From Rhodobacteraceae bacterium UBA6236 (GTDB lineage Bacteria; Pseudomonadota; Alphaproteobacteria; Rhodobacterales; Rhodobacteraceae): a stretch of DNA of 20,543 nt. Position numbers and translations under genes: made by a program. Positions 1 through 7,720 of this stretch are shown here, piece after piece (position 1 is the first letter of the stretch; each line of letters starts with the position of its first letter). Under the pieces are notes generated by a model, which made no database searches, was not told where the DNA came from, and worked only from the letters and a program-made list of their open reading frames with translations. The DNA is taken from the NCBI GenBank assembly GCA_002440945.1, contig DJWG01000070.1, positions 1,945 to 22,487 of the forward strand, in the 5' to 3' direction.

Positions 1-98
1 TACATGCCGGGGCGTTTGCGCACCGGCTCCAGCCCTTCGAGAACCTCGATGGAGGAGGCGTTGTAGTCGTCCGGGGCGGCGAAAAGGAGGTCGTTCAT
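1..98 (-). CDS. parE: DNA topoisomerase IV subunit B, N-terminal fragment
   Basis: Only the first 32 codons are inside the window; the gene runs off the left edge. The visible peptide contains SSIEVLEGLEPVRKRPGMY, the highly conserved start of the GHKL ATPase domain of type IIA topoisomerase B subunits. ParE is the ATPase subunit of topoisomerase IV, which decatenates daughter chromosomes with ParC. GyrB has a similar stretch, so ParE rather than GyrB is a judgement: the short N-terminus ending in YNASSIEVLEGL resembles alphaproteobacterial ParE as I remember it. The ATG at 96-98 is preceded by AAAGAG about 9 nt upstream as a possible ribosome binding site. The frame is open further upstream (a GTG is present), so the start is probable, not certain. 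It lies 73 nt downstream of dcd on the same strand. Confidence 0.8.
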   Translation of the reverse strand, partial: MNDLLFAAPDDYNASSIEVLEGLEPVRKRPGM

Positions 99-171
99 CT
101 GCTCGGGCTCTTTGTGCTGGACGGCGGAATAGACCACGAAGCGGCGGTCGGGGCAAGCGAGGGGGCTGCGG

Positions 172-1254
172 TCAGCCGGCGCGGAAATGCTTGGACAGTT
201 TCAGGCCCTGTCCCTGGTAGTTCGATGCAAGGTCGGCGCCATAAAGCCGTTCGGGGCGCGAGGCCATGCGTTCATAGACCAGACGGCCGACGACCTGTCC
301 ATGTTCCAGAACGAAGGGCGCTTCGTGGCAGCGCACCTCAAGAACACCGCGCGACCCCTTGCCGCCGGCCGATCCGTGGCCAAAGCCGGGGTCGAAGAAA
401 CCGGCGTAATGGACGCGGAATTCGCCGACCATCGCCAGATAGGGGGCCATTTCGGCGGCGTAATCGGGCGGAATGGTCACGGCTTCGCGGCTGACGAGGA
501 TGTAGAAGGCACCGGGGTCGAGGATCAGGCGGCCCTCGCGGCTCTGGAGTTCTTCCCAGAACTCGGCGGGGTCGTAGTGGCCGATGCGGTCAAGGTCGAT
601 CACGCCGGTATGGGGCTTGGCGCGCCAGCCGACGAGGTTGCCTTTGGCGGGCCGCAGATCGACCGAAAAGCCCAGACCTTCGGAGATGACGGCGGTTCCG
701 TCGACCAGCGGCTCGGCGGCGTGAAGGGCAGCCAGTTCGGCATCGGTCAGCGTGGCCTGTCCGTGGCGGAAGCGGATCTGGTTCAGGCGCATTCCGGGCC
801 GGACCAGCACGGAAAAGCTGCGCGGACAGATCTCGGCGTAAAGCGGGCCGGCATAGCCTTCGGGGATGCGGTCGAATTCGGTGCCGCCGTCGGTGATGGT
901 GCGCGTCAGCAGGTCCAGCCGCCCGGTCGAGCTTTTGGCGTTTGCCACGGCGGTGATGCCTTCGGGAAGGGCAAGCCGTTCCATCAGCGGAACGACGTAG
1001 ACGCAGCCCTTTTCCAGCACGGCGCCGTGGGTCAGGTCCACCCGGTGCATCTCGAATTCGGCGATGCGTTCGGCCACGCTGCGGCCTTCGCCCGCCAGGA
1101 ACGAGGCGCGGACCCGGTAGGCGGTGGTCCCCAGGCGCAGGTCAAGGCTTGCGGGCTGGATCTGCGCGTCGATGACCGCCGGGTCGGCGGATATGGCGCC
1201 AGAGGCGATGAGGTCGCGCAAGGAATGGTCGGGCAGGACGCCGGTTGCGATCAT
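172..1254 (-). CDS. dcd: dCTP deaminase, double-length alphaproteobacterial form
   Basis: Dcd converts dCTP to dUTP, feeding dTTP synthesis in the cytosol. The product is 360 aa, about twice the ~190 aa of E. coli Dcd. The N-terminal half carries IQPASLDLRLG (residues 32-42), the nucleotide-binding-like KSSTGR (107-112) and a Glu at 141 in GPLYAEI. The C-terminal half repeats the layout: AGFFDPGFG (284-292), GVLEVRC with Glu 306, and YQGQ (346-349) near the C-terminus as in Dcd. This looks like two dUTPase-type folds in tandem. I chose the ATG at 1254 because it has AGGGA about 8 nt upstream. A longer open frame continues upstream but runs through the tRNA-Pro gene and is not credible. It is the gene downstream of that tRNA, with parE following. 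Confidence 0.9.
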   Translation of the reverse strand: MIATGVLPDHSLRDLIASGAISADPAVIDAQIQPASLDLRLGTTAYRVRASFLAGEGRSVAERIAEFEMHRVDLTHGAVLEKGCVYVVPLMERLALPEGITAVANAKSSTGRLDLLTRTITDGGTEFDRIPEGYAGPLYAEICPRSFSVLVRPGMRLNQIRFRHGQATLTDAELAALHAAEPLVDGTAVISEGLGFSVDLRPAKGNLVGWRAKPHTGVIDLDRIGHYDPAEFWEELQSREGRLILDPGAFYILVSREAVTIPPDYAAEMAPYLAMVGEFRVHYAGFFDPGFGHGSAGGKGSRGVLEVRCHEAPFVLEHGQVVGRLVYERMASRPERLYGADLASNYQGQGLKLSKHFRAG

Positions 1255-1286
1255 TGCAAGCTTCCCTTTGCTGCCCGCGAAACACG

Positions 1287-1314
1287 AACGCCCATCCCCG
1301 AAGGAATGGGCGTT
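1287..1314 (-). terminator. Hairpin between tRNA-Pro and dcd
   Basis: A 9-bp perfect stem (AACGCCCAT at 1287-1295 pairing with ATGGGCGTT at 1306-1314) with a 10-nt loop sits 7 nt beyond the CCA end of the tRNA. On the minus strand the stem is followed by CGTGTTTCGCG, not a clean T-run. It could end tRNA transcription, mark the 3' processing boundary, or be part of the dcd leader. The structure is seen directly; the role is inferred. Confidence 0.5.
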
Positions 1315-1321
1315 TCGATGA

Positions 1322-1399
1322 TGGTCGGGCCGGTGAGATTCGAACTCACGACCTTCCGCCCCCCAGACGGACGCGCTAACCAGACTGCGCCACGGCCCG
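1322..1399 (-). tRNA. tRNA-Pro (anticodon GGG)
   Basis: The minus strand folds into a complete cloverleaf. The acceptor stem is CGGGCCG/CGGCCCG, the D arm GCGC...GCGC, the anticodon stem TCCGT/GCGGA with loop CTGGGGG (anticodon GGG), and the T arm GTGAG-TTCGAAT-CTCAC. The discriminator A is followed by an encoded CCA (1322-1324). G at anticodon position 34 reads the proline codons CCC and CCU. The gene stands alone between merR and dcd with its own plausible promoter just upstream. Confidence 0.95.
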
Positions 1400-1408
1400 A
1401 CGGGGCGG

Positions 1409-1438
1409 TGTATAAGACGATTGTGCGGGGCGGGGCAA
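1409..1438 (-). promoter_or_regulatory. Putative sigma-70 type promoter for tRNA-Pro
   Basis: On the minus strand TTGCCC (1433-1438) and TATACA (1409-1414) are separated by 18 nt, and the mature tRNA 5' end lies 9 nt beyond the -10 box. The -10 box matches the consensus at 5 of 6 positions and the position fits a short 5' leader. It is a sequence-based prediction only. Confidence 0.5.
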
Positions 1439-1458
1439 GCGGCAAATCGCATTGCCGC
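1439..1458 (-). terminator. Hairpin after the MerR-type gene
   Basis: A perfect 7-bp stem, GCGGCAA (1439-1445) with TTGCCGC (1452-1458) and a 6-nt loop, lies 11-30 nt past the stop codon of the MerR gene. There is no T-tract, so it is at best a weak or Rho-assisted terminator. It directly abuts the tRNA promoter. Confidence 0.35.
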
Positions 1459-1468
1459 CGCGCCAGGA

Positions 1469-2404
1469 TCAGACGGCCTCTGGCGGCTGCTCGGCGGTCT
1501 GGGACAGGCGTTCGTGAAGCCGCAGGGCGCGATCATAGATGGCCACCAGTTCGTCGCGATGGTCGCGGGCGCGCAGCGCCGTCATGGCGCGCAGCAGCCG
1601 CGCGGCGGGAAGCAGGTCGACATCTATCAGGCTGGCATCCGCAGCGGCTTCCATAACCGCAAGCGCATCGTCCGGCGCGGGGTCTTCGACCGTGGCGGAA
1701 GGCGCGGTGTCGGTAACCTCTGTGGACACGAACGGCGGATCAATGTTCAGACCACGGACCCGACCGATGGCCGTGACCATGCCGTGGCCGAGATCGGGCA
1801 GGGTGGGGACGTCGATCTGCATTGGCGCTTCGTCTGCCAGCGCGATGTCGTCCGGGTCGGGCAGAAGGCGTGTATCAGCTTCGGCCGTGTCGGGCGTGTC
1901 AGACGCGGCCCACAGCGGCAGTTCGTCAGCGGGCGCGGGTTCCACCTCGGTCGGTGCCTCGTCGAAAGCTGCTTCAAGCCAGGCTTCCGCTTCGGGGTCG
2001 AAGTCGGCTTCGTCGCCTTCGGCCTCGCGCTCCATCAGGTGGTTCTCGACAAGAACCTCCTCCACCAGCACGTCATCCGGCAGCGGGTGCAGGTCAGGCG
2101 CGGCGGTCGCGGCCAGTCCCACCGCATCCATGATCTTGTGCGGCGACAGGCCCGAGACATGCGCGACCCCGCGTTCGCGCAGGATCTTCTGCACGCCACG
2201 GATGGTCAGCCCATCGTCATGCAGAAGCTGCTTGATCCCGCCCAGAAGCGCCACATCGCCGGGCCGGTAATAGCGCCGCCCGCCGGCGCGCTTGATCGGC
2301 TTGATCTGGGTGAAACGGCTTTCCCAGAAGCGCAGCACATGCGCCGGGGTGTCGAGCAGTTCGGACACCTCGCTGATGGTGCGGAACGCATCTGCGGACT
2401 TCAC
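1469..2404 (-). CDS. MerR-family transcriptional regulator with long acidic C-terminal region
   Basis: The first ~80 of 311 residues form a MerR winged-helix DNA-binding domain: [22 protein letters not shown], then [21 protein letters not shown], then the wing/helix [13 protein letters not shown]. Beyond residue ~110 the protein is low-complexity and very acidic (many Asp, Glu, Pro, Ala), probably disordered. A short helical-looking tail near 270-305 ([30 protein letters not shown]) could mediate oligomerisation. I see no Cys metal-sensing pattern of classical MerR proteins, so the effector is unknown. The start is a GTG at 2402-2404, 4 nt after the ihfA stop, with GGAG about 10 nt upstream inside the end of ihfA. 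The two genes are therefore probably cotranscribed, and ihfA-merR adjacency is common in alphaproteobacteria. Confidence 0.85.
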   Translation of the reverse strand: MKSADAFRTISEVSELLDTPAHVLRFWESRFTQIKPIKRAGGRRYYRPGDVALLGGIKQLLHDDGLTIRGVQKILRERGVAHVSGLSPHKIMDAVGLAATAAPDLHPLPDDVLVEEVLVENHLMEREAEGDEADFDPEAEAWLEAAFDEAPTEVEPAPADELPLWAASDTPDTAEADTRLLPDPDDIALADEAPMQIDVPTLPDLGHGMVTAIGRVRGLNIDPPFVSTEVTDTAPSATVEDPAPDDALAVMEAAADASLIDVDLLPAARLLRAMTALRARDHRDELVAIYDRALRLHERLSQTAEQPPEAV

Positions 2405-2408
2405 GTTG

Positions 2409-2711
2409 TCAGCTCCGGTTGCCTGCGGCGACGCGGTCTTTCATCAGGTGCGAGGGACGGAAGGTCAACACCCGGCGCGGATGGATCGGCACCTCGTCGC
2501 CGGTCTTGGGATTGCGCCCGACGCGCGCGGCCTTTTCGCGGACCGAGAAGGTGCCGAAGGATGAAATCTTGACCGTCTCGCCGCGCACCAGCGCGTCGGA
2601 CATTTCCTGCAGGACGGTTTCAACCAGTTGCGCGGATTCGTTGCGCGACAGACCGACCTCGCGAAACACGGCTTCGCTCAGATCCATGCGCGTCAGGGTC
2701 TTATCGCTCAT
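2409..2711 (-). CDS. ihfA: Integration host factor subunit alpha
   Basis: This 100-aa protein has the length and sequence of IHF-alpha: [19 protein letters not shown] at the N-terminus, [20 protein letters not shown] and the DNA-minor-groove arm [23 protein letters not shown] is a nucleoid-associated heterodimer (with IhfB) that bends DNA sharply in replication, recombination and transcription. The ATG at 2711 follows a G-rich ribosome binding site (GGGGGGA). A TTG two codons earlier is possible but less likely. The gene lies between fabH (110 nt upstream) and the MerR gene. Confidence 0.95.
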   Translation of the reverse strand: MSDKTLTRMDLSEAVFREVGLSRNESAQLVETVLQEMSDALVRGETVKISSFGTFSVREKAARVGRNPKTGDEVPIHPRRVLTFRPSHLMKDRVAAGNRS

Positions 2712-2821
2712 TCCCAATCCCCCCAGATGTTTGCCGAAGGATGAGCGGTTTGGAATCCCGAGTCAATATCAACGGCTTGCCGCAGGATGTTGAAGGTGTT
2801 GGCAGGCGGGGATTTCGCCGA

Positions 2822-3796
2822 TCACCAGCGCAGGACGACCGACCCCCAGGCGAGGCCGCCGCCGATGGCCTCGGTCACCAGCAAGTCGCCCGGCTTGATC
2901 TGGCCGCGCTGTTTGCCGACCGACAGCGCAAGCGGGATAGAGGCGGCCGAAGTGTTGCCGTGGTCCGCGACGGTGACAACGACGCGGTCCATCGGCACCT
3001 GCATCCGCTGCGCGGTGGCGGCGATGATGCGCAGGTTGGCCTGATGAGGCACGATCCAGTCGACATCGGCGCTGCCAAGGCCGGCCTTGTCCAGCGCGGC
3101 ATGGGCGGTGCTTGCCAGTTTCTCGACCGCATGGCGGAAGACAGCGTTGCCCTGCATCCGCAGGACCCCGGCCTTGCCCGTGGTCGAGGGGCCGCCATCG
3201 ACGTAAAGGATGTCGCGATACTGGCCGTCGCTGTGCAGGTCGCTGGACAGGATGCCGCGGTCCGCGGTGGTGCCAGTGCCTTCCTGGGCCTCCAGCACCA
3301 GCGCACCCGCGCCATCCCCGAACAGGACGCAAGTGCCGCGGTCTTCCCAATCCAGGATGCGGCTGAAGGTTTCGGCGCCGATCACCAGGATGCGCCTTGC
3401 CTGGCCGGACAGGATCATCGCATTGGCAGTGGCCAGCGCGAAGATGAAGCCCGCGCAGACCGCCTGCACGTCGAAGGCAAAGCCCTTGGTCATGCCGATC
3501 TTGGCCTGCACCATCGTCGCGGCCGAGGGGAAGGTAAGGTCGGCGGTCGAGGTGGCGAGGATGATCGCGTCGATCTCGTCGGCCTGCATCCCGGCATCGG
3601 CAAGCGCCGCCCTGGCCGCCGCGGCGCCGAGGTCAGACGTGGTTTCGCCCTCGGCCGCGAAGTGGCGGCGTTCGATCCCGGAGCGGGTGCGGATCCATTC
3701 GTCGGTCGTGTCGATCCTCGCTTCGAATTCGCTGTTGGGAACGACGCGCTCAGGCAGATAGTGGCCAACGCCACGGACGACGGCGCGAAGTGTCAT
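2822..3796 (-). CDS. fabH: Beta-ketoacyl-ACP synthase III
   Basis: FabH condenses acetyl-CoA with malonyl-ACP to start type II fatty acid synthesis. The 324-aa length is typical. The catalytic triad is intact: Cys114 in QAVCAGF, His251 in VPHQAN and Asn281 in HGNTSAAS. The glycine-rich FGDGAGALVLEA and the C-terminal GGGLAWGSVVLRW are family hallmarks. The ATG overlaps the plsX stop by 4 nt (ATGA), implying translational coupling, so phospholipid initiation (PlsX) and fatty acid initiation (FabH) are made together. Confidence 0.97.
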   Translation of the reverse strand: MTLRAVVRGVGHYLPERVVPNSEFEARIDTTDEWIRTRSGIERRHFAAEGETTSDLGAAAARAALADAGMQADEIDAIILATSTADLTFPSAATMVQAKIGMTKGFAFDVQAVCAGFIFALATANAMILSGQARRILVIGAETFSRILDWEDRGTCVLFGDGAGALVLEAQEGTGTTADRGILSSDLHSDGQYRDILYVDGGPSTTGKAGVLRMQGNAVFRHAVEKLASTAHAALDKAGLGSADVDWIVPHQANLRIIAATAQRMQVPMDRVVVTVADHGNTSAASIPLALSVGKQRGQIKPGDLLVTEAIGGGLAWGSVVLRW

Positions 3797-4929
3797 TCGA
3801 TGTTCCCGTTCCCCACATTATTCGAAGCGTCATCCTGCCTTGCCTGCGCGGCAGAGGCAACCCGTGCGGCAAGTCGTTCCTGGAAGGCCGAAAGTGCCAG
3901 CTGCGCGGCCAGGCTGATCGCGGCGGAAACGCCGGTTTCGTCCGACGATCCGTGCGATTTCACGACCGTTCCGTTCAGGCCCAGGAACACACCGCCATTC
4001 ACCCGGCGCGGGTCGATGCGGCGTTGCAGCCGCTTGAGCGATCCCAGCGCCAAGAGCGCGGCGAACTTCGACAGGATGCCCACCGAAAACGCGTCCTTCA
4101 GGCTTTCGCCGACGAATTTCGCGGTGCCTTCGCCGGTCTTCAGCGCGATGTTTCCGGTGAAGCCGTCGGTCACGATCACGTCGATGCGCGACCCGGGCAG
4201 GTCGCCGCCTTCGACGAAGCCGACATAGTCGAATTCGCCGTTGGCGGCATGCTGGGCAATCAACTCGCCCGCTTCCTTCAGTTCGGCCCGGCCCTTGTGT
4301 TCTTCGGTGCCGACGTTCAGCAATCCGACGCGCGGGCGGACGACGGACAGGCCGTCGCGGGCATAGGCGGCACCCATCATCGCATAGGCCAGCAGGTCCG
4401 AAGGTTCGGCGCGGATGTCGGCGCCGACATCCAGCATGACGTTGTAGCCTTGCGGGTTCTTCGAGGGCCAGAGGCAGGCGATGGCGGGGCGGTTCACACC
4501 CGGCAGCTTGCGCAGGCGCATCATCGACAGGACCATCAGCGCGCCGGTGTTACCGCAGGAAACGGCTGCCGCTGCTTCGCCGGATTCCACCGCCCCGATG
4601 GTCGACCACATCGAGGTGTCCTTGCCGTGGCGGAGGACTTGGCTCGGCTTGTCTTCCATCGTCACCACGCCCGAGGCGTGGCGAATCGTGGTGCGACCCG
4701 CCAACGCCGGACGCTTGGCGATCAACCGCGAAAGTTCGGCTTCGGGACCGTGGACGATGAAGCGGAGTGACGGGATCTTCCCGGCGCAAATGGCCATACC
4801 GGCGACAACTGCCGCCGGTCCCCGGTCGCCGCCCATCGCGTCGACCGAAATCACCACTTGCGAGTCCGAACCGGGCCGGGTGGCCCCGCCGGTCAAACCA
4901 TCTGCCGCTGGATCAAGAGCGGGTGCCAT
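3793..4929 (-). CDS. plsX: Phosphate acyltransferase PlsX
   Basis: PlsX converts acyl-ACP to acyl-phosphate for PlsY in phosphatidic acid synthesis at the membrane. The family motif VDAMGGDRGP is at residues 29-38, followed by conserved blocks around CGNTGALM, LDVGA and VTDGFTGNIALKT. The protein is 378 aa if the ATG at 4929 is used, which adds about 20 residues before the usual start relative to E. coli PlsX. That ATG has no clear ribosome binding site (GAACTGTCCT precedes it). In-frame GTG and TTG codons closer to the conserved core are alternatives, so the exact start is uncertain. It is 23 nt after rpmF and overlaps fabH by 4 nt. Confidence 0.95.
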   Translation of the reverse strand: MAPALDPAADGLTGGATRPGSDSQVVISVDAMGGDRGPAAVVAGMAICAGKIPSLRFIVHGPEAELSRLIAKRPALAGRTTIRHASGVVTMEDKPSQVLRHGKDTSMWSTIGAVESGEAAAAVSCGNTGALMVLSMMRLRKLPGVNRPAIACLWPSKNPQGYNVMLDVGADIRAEPSDLLAYAMMGAAYARDGLSVVRPRVGLLNVGTEEHKGRAELKEAGELIAQHAANGEFDYVGFVEGGDLPGSRIDVIVTDGFTGNIALKTGEGTAKFVGESLKDAFSVGILSKFAALLALGSLKRLQRRIDPRRVNGGVFLGLNGTVVKSHGSSDETGVSAAISLAAQLALSAFQERLAARVASAAQARQDDASNNVGNGNIE

Positions 4930-4952
4930 AGGACAGTTCGACCGGGCGCGGC

Positions 4953-5159
4953 TTACGCCGCGTCTTCGTCCAGATCGACTTCGGCGGCCTGAGCGACGAC
5001 TTCGCGGCCGTCATAATGGCCACAGGCGCCGCAAACATGGTGCGGACGCTTCAGTTCGCCGCAGTTCGGGCATTCATTCGGGTTGCCAGCAACCAGCGCG
5101 TCGTGCGCGCGGCGCATATTGCGGCGGGACCGCGTGGTGCGGTTCTGAGGGACAGCCAT
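4953..5159 (-). CDS. rpmF: 50S ribosomal protein L32
   Basis: This 68-aa basic protein begins with [20 protein letters not shown], the L32 signature, and carries a zinc-ribbon with Cys30, Cys33, Cys43 and Cys46 (CPNC...CGAC). It is therefore the zinc-binding (C+) type. The C-terminus is acidic (EVDLDEDAA). GAGG lies about 8 nt before the ATG. It heads the conserved rpmF-plsX-fabH cluster that couples ribosome and lipid synthesis genes in many bacteria. Confidence 0.97.
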   Translation of the reverse strand: MAVPQNRTTRSRRNMRRAHDALVAGNPNECPNCGELKRPHHVCGACGHYDGREVVAQAAEVDLDEDAA

Positions 5160-5179
5160 GTCTCAACCTCGGGTTATTG

Positions 5180-5192
5180 GGGGCGAGGCCCC
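5180..5192 (-). other. Small GC hairpin in the rpmF leader
   Basis: A 5-bp stem GGGGC (5180-5184) with GCCCC (5188-5192) and a 3-nt loop lies 21-33 nt upstream of the rpmF ATG. It is compact and could affect leader RNA stability, but such small GC stems are frequent at this GC content. No role is shown. Confidence 0.25.
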
Positions 5193-5264
5193 GATTTCCT
5201 GGGTTTTCGTCACTGGTTGCCATGCGCGACCAGGTGCTGAACCCAAACATCATGCGAGGCCGGG

Positions 5265-5292
5265 ACCATACTGGGATTCTCTGCGCACGCAA
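5265..5292 (-). promoter_or_regulatory. Possible promoter for the rpmF-plsX-fabH block
   Basis: On the minus strand TTGCGT (5287-5292) and TATGGT (5265-5270) are 16 nt apart in the 146-nt gap between the phosphomannomutase gene and rpmF. This would give a leader of roughly 100 nt before rpmF. Matches to consensus are only moderate (3 of 6 and 4 of 6). Confidence 0.3.
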
Positions 5293-5305
5293 GTGGTTTT
5301 TGGGC

Positions 5306-6781
5306 CTAGTCGGGAATGACCTGATCATAGGCGCCAACCTCTGGCGCGGTGCGCAGGACGGCGTCGGTCGCCGCGAAGATCAGGCGCAGGTCGGCAAGGC
5401 TTTCGGGGCTTTCGCAGACCACCACCAGATTGGGCGTATTCGACGAGGCGCGGATCAGCGTCCAGCCGCCGTGGTCCAGCATCACCCGCGCGCCGTTGAC
5501 GGTGACGATGTCGACGATCCGGCGCCCGGCCAGCGGCGTTCCGGCCGCCCGCATCGCCTGCAGGCGGGCTGTCAGGCGTTCGACGACATCGTATTTCCGG
5601 TCATCGGGGCAGGCGGGCGACATGGTGGGCGAGGTCCAGCTTTGCGGAAGCTCGGCCACCAGTTCCGACAGGCGCTGCCCCGTGGCGTCAAGCCGGCGCA
5701 GGATATGGACGGCCACGGTCAGGGCGCAGTCATAACCCTGACCCAGCGGGGCGTTCAGGTAGTAATGGGCAGATTTCTCGAACCCCGCCAGCGCCCCGGT
5801 ATCGCGCAGGCGGCGCTTCATGTAGCTGTGGCCGGTGGGGCCGTATTCGACCGTGGCACCCGCGGCGCGCAGCACCGGGTCGGTGGCGAATAGCCCGGTC
5901 GATTTCACGTCGGCGATGAAATGCGCGCCGGGGTGGCCGGCCACCCATCCGCGCGCGAGGATCAGCCCCATCTTGTCGGCTGGCACCTCGTGCCCCCGGT
6001 CATCGACCACGCCGCAGCGGTCGCCGTCGCCGTCGAAGCCGAGCGCCAGGTCCGCCCCGCTGTCCCTGACGGCGCGGGCCATGTCGGCCAGCATCTCAAG
6101 CGATTCGGGGTTCGGATTGTAATGCGGGAAATCCGGGTTCAGGTCGGTGTGAAGCGGGATCACCGTCGCGCCCAGCCGTTCAAGAAGGGCAGGGGCGAAG
6201 GCCCCGGCAGTTCCGTTGCCCGTGGCGCAGACGACGCGAAGCGGGCGGCCGAGGCGCGGGCCCCGGGTCAGATGGTCGAGCCAGACGTCGCGCAGGTGGG
6301 GGACCGGGGCCCAGCCGCCGCCGGGGGCGGCGCTCGCCTCGCCCGACAGGATGATGGCGCGCAGCTCCGCCATGTCTTCCCGGCCGTGGGTCAGGGGTGG
6401 GATGAAACCCAGCTTCACCCCTGTCCAGCCATTCGGGTTGTGGCTTGCCGTCACCATGGCGACGGCGTCGATGTCCAGATGGCCACGGGCAAAGTAGGCG
6501 AGGGGCGAGACGACGGTGCCGATATCGCTGACCGCAATCCCGCCGCGGATCAGGCCAAGGATCAGCGCCTGTTTTACCGCCAGCGAATAGCTGCGGAAAT
6601 CGCAGCCCACGACGATCCGGGGCGCAATCCCGGCGCGGCGCATCTGGGTGGCGATGCCAAGGCCCACCTCGACCATGCCGGGCAGGTTGACCTCGGACGG
6701 GTAGCGCCAGCGCAGGTCGTATTCCCGAAAGCCCGAAGCGGCGATCAGTGGCGGCTGGATCGGGTCGACGGCCTCAGACAC
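5306..6781 (-). CDS. Phosphomannomutase/phosphoglucomutase family protein
   Basis: This 491-aa alpha-D-phosphohexomutase interconverts sugar-1- and sugar-6-phosphates. The four family sites are visible: the active-site phosphoserine Ser113 in TASHNPNGW, the Mg-binding loop DGDGDR (250-255), the sugar-specificity loop GFEKSAH (333-339) and the phosphate-binding RASSNTPN (444-451). The specificity loop corresponds to GEMSGH of AlgC-type PMM/PGM and keeps the key Glu335, Ser337 and His339. It differs in the flanking residues, with Phe and Ala where Gly is usual. The start is a GTG at 6779-6781, inside the end of kdsA (8-nt overlap), so the pair is an operon. The likely role is supplying mannose-1-P or glucose-1-P for LPS or exopolysaccharide; the exact substrate cannot be read from the sequence. 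Confidence 0.9.
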   Translation of the reverse strand: MSEAVDPIQPPLIAASGFREYDLRWRYPSEVNLPGMVEVGLGIATQMRRAGIAPRIVVGCDFRSYSLAVKQALILGLIRGGIAVSDIGTVVSPLAYFARGHLDIDAVAMVTASHNPNGWTGVKLGFIPPLTHGREDMAELRAIILSGEASAAPGGGWAPVPHLRDVWLDHLTRGPRLGRPLRVVCATGNGTAGAFAPALLERLGATVIPLHTDLNPDFPHYNPNPESLEMLADMARAVRDSGADLALGFDGDGDRCGVVDDRGHEVPADKMGLILARGWVAGHPGAHFIADVKSTGLFATDPVLRAAGATVEYGPTGHSYMKRRLRDTGALAGFEKSAHYYLNAPLGQGYDCALTVAVHILRRLDATGQRLSELVAELPQSWTSPTMSPACPDDRKYDVVERLTARLQAMRAAGTPLAGRRIVDIVTVNGARVMLDHGGWTLIRASSNTPNLVVVCESPESLADLRLIFAATDAVLRTAPEVGAYDQVIPD

Positions 6782-7616
6782 GGACGGGATCGGCCTTGGC
6801 GATACGGTCGATGGCCATCAGCGTTTCAAGCAGTCGCGGCATCTGGTCGAGCGGGATCATGTTCGGCCCGTCGGAAGGCGCGGTATCGGGTGCCTCGTGC
6901 GTTTCGATGAAGACGCCCGCGATGCCCAGCGCCACCGCCGACCGCGCCATCGCGGGGGCGAATTCGCGCTGCCCGCCGCTGGCGCCGCCTAGCCCGCCCG
7001 GTTGCTGGACGGAATGGGTCGCGTCCATGATGACGGGATAGCCGGTCCGCGCCATGGTGGGCAGGGACCGCATGTCGGCGACAAGGGTGTTGTAGCCAAA
7101 GCTGACGCCGCGTTCGGTCAGGAGGATGCGGGTGTTGCCGGTGCTTTCGACCTTGGCCGCGACATTGGCCATGTCCCAGGGCGCAAGGAACTGGCCCTTC
7201 TTGATATTGACCGCGCAGCCGGTCTCCCCGGCGGCGATCAGCAGATCGGTCTGGCGGCAGAGGAAGGCCGGGATCTGGATCACATCGACCACCGCCGCCG
7301 CCGCCCGCGCCTGTTCGGCGTCGTGGATATCGGTCAGGACCGGCAGGCCCATGCTGGTCCGAAGGTCGGACAGGATCTTCAGCCCCGCGTCGATCCCCAC
7401 GCCGCGCTTGCCCGATAGCGACGTGCGGTTGGCCTTGTCATAGCTGGCCTTGAAGACGAACTGCGCCCCCACGGCGGCGCAGGCCTCGGCCATCCGGCCG
7501 GCGATCATCTGGGCATGGTCGGCCGATTCCAGCTGGCAAGGCCCGGCGATGACCGTCAGGGGGCGGTCGTTGCCGACGGTCAGCCCGCCGAGTGTCACAT
7601 CCGTCATCGCCGTCAT
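6774..7616 (-). CDS. kdsA: 3-deoxy-8-phosphooctulonate (Kdo-8-P) synthase, metal-dependent type
   Basis: KdsA condenses phosphoenolpyruvate with arabinose-5-phosphate to give Kdo-8-phosphate, a precursor of the LPS inner core, in the cytosol. Family blocks include FVFKASYDKANRTS, QIPAFLCRQTDLL, NIKKGQFLAPWDM and DATHSVQQPGG. Cys27 in AGPCQLES, together with His201, Glu238 and Asp249, matches the metal ligands of the Aquifex-type (class II) enzyme; E. coli KdsA has Asn at the Cys position. The 280-aa length is normal. The ATG at 7616 has an AGAGG/AGG stretch upstream; Met4 is an alternative start. The stop codon overlaps the GTG start of the phosphohexomutase gene, giving a surface-polysaccharide pair. 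Confidence 0.96.
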   Translation of the reverse strand: MTAMTDVTLGGLTVGNDRPLTVIAGPCQLESADHAQMIAGRMAEACAAVGAQFVFKASYDKANRTSLSGKRGVGIDAGLKILSDLRTSMGLPVLTDIHDAEQARAAAAVVDVIQIPAFLCRQTDLLIAAGETGCAVNIKKGQFLAPWDMANVAAKVESTGNTRILLTERGVSFGYNTLVADMRSLPTMARTGYPVIMDATHSVQQPGGLGGASGGQREFAPAMARSAVALGIAGVFIETHEAPDTAPSDGPNMIPLDQMPRLLETLMAIDRIAKADPVRV

Positions 7617-7720
7617 CTGGCCTGCCTCTTCGCATGAATCCGTCTTGGGTAATTGCCACCGATGGCCCCCAAGGCCAAGGGTCGAGTGCGACGGTCCCAG
7701 GCGATCGGCGGCGACTGGCG

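Noticed and set aside
1255..1536. N-terminal extension of Dcd upstream of 1254
   Set aside because: The extension would translate the tRNA-Pro gene and its promoter; a good ribosome binding site and the family N-terminus point to 1254.
187..1656. Long plus-strand open frame opposite dcd and the tRNA
   Set aside because: It is antisense to two well-supported genes and runs through the tRNA. High GC content makes such antisense frames common.
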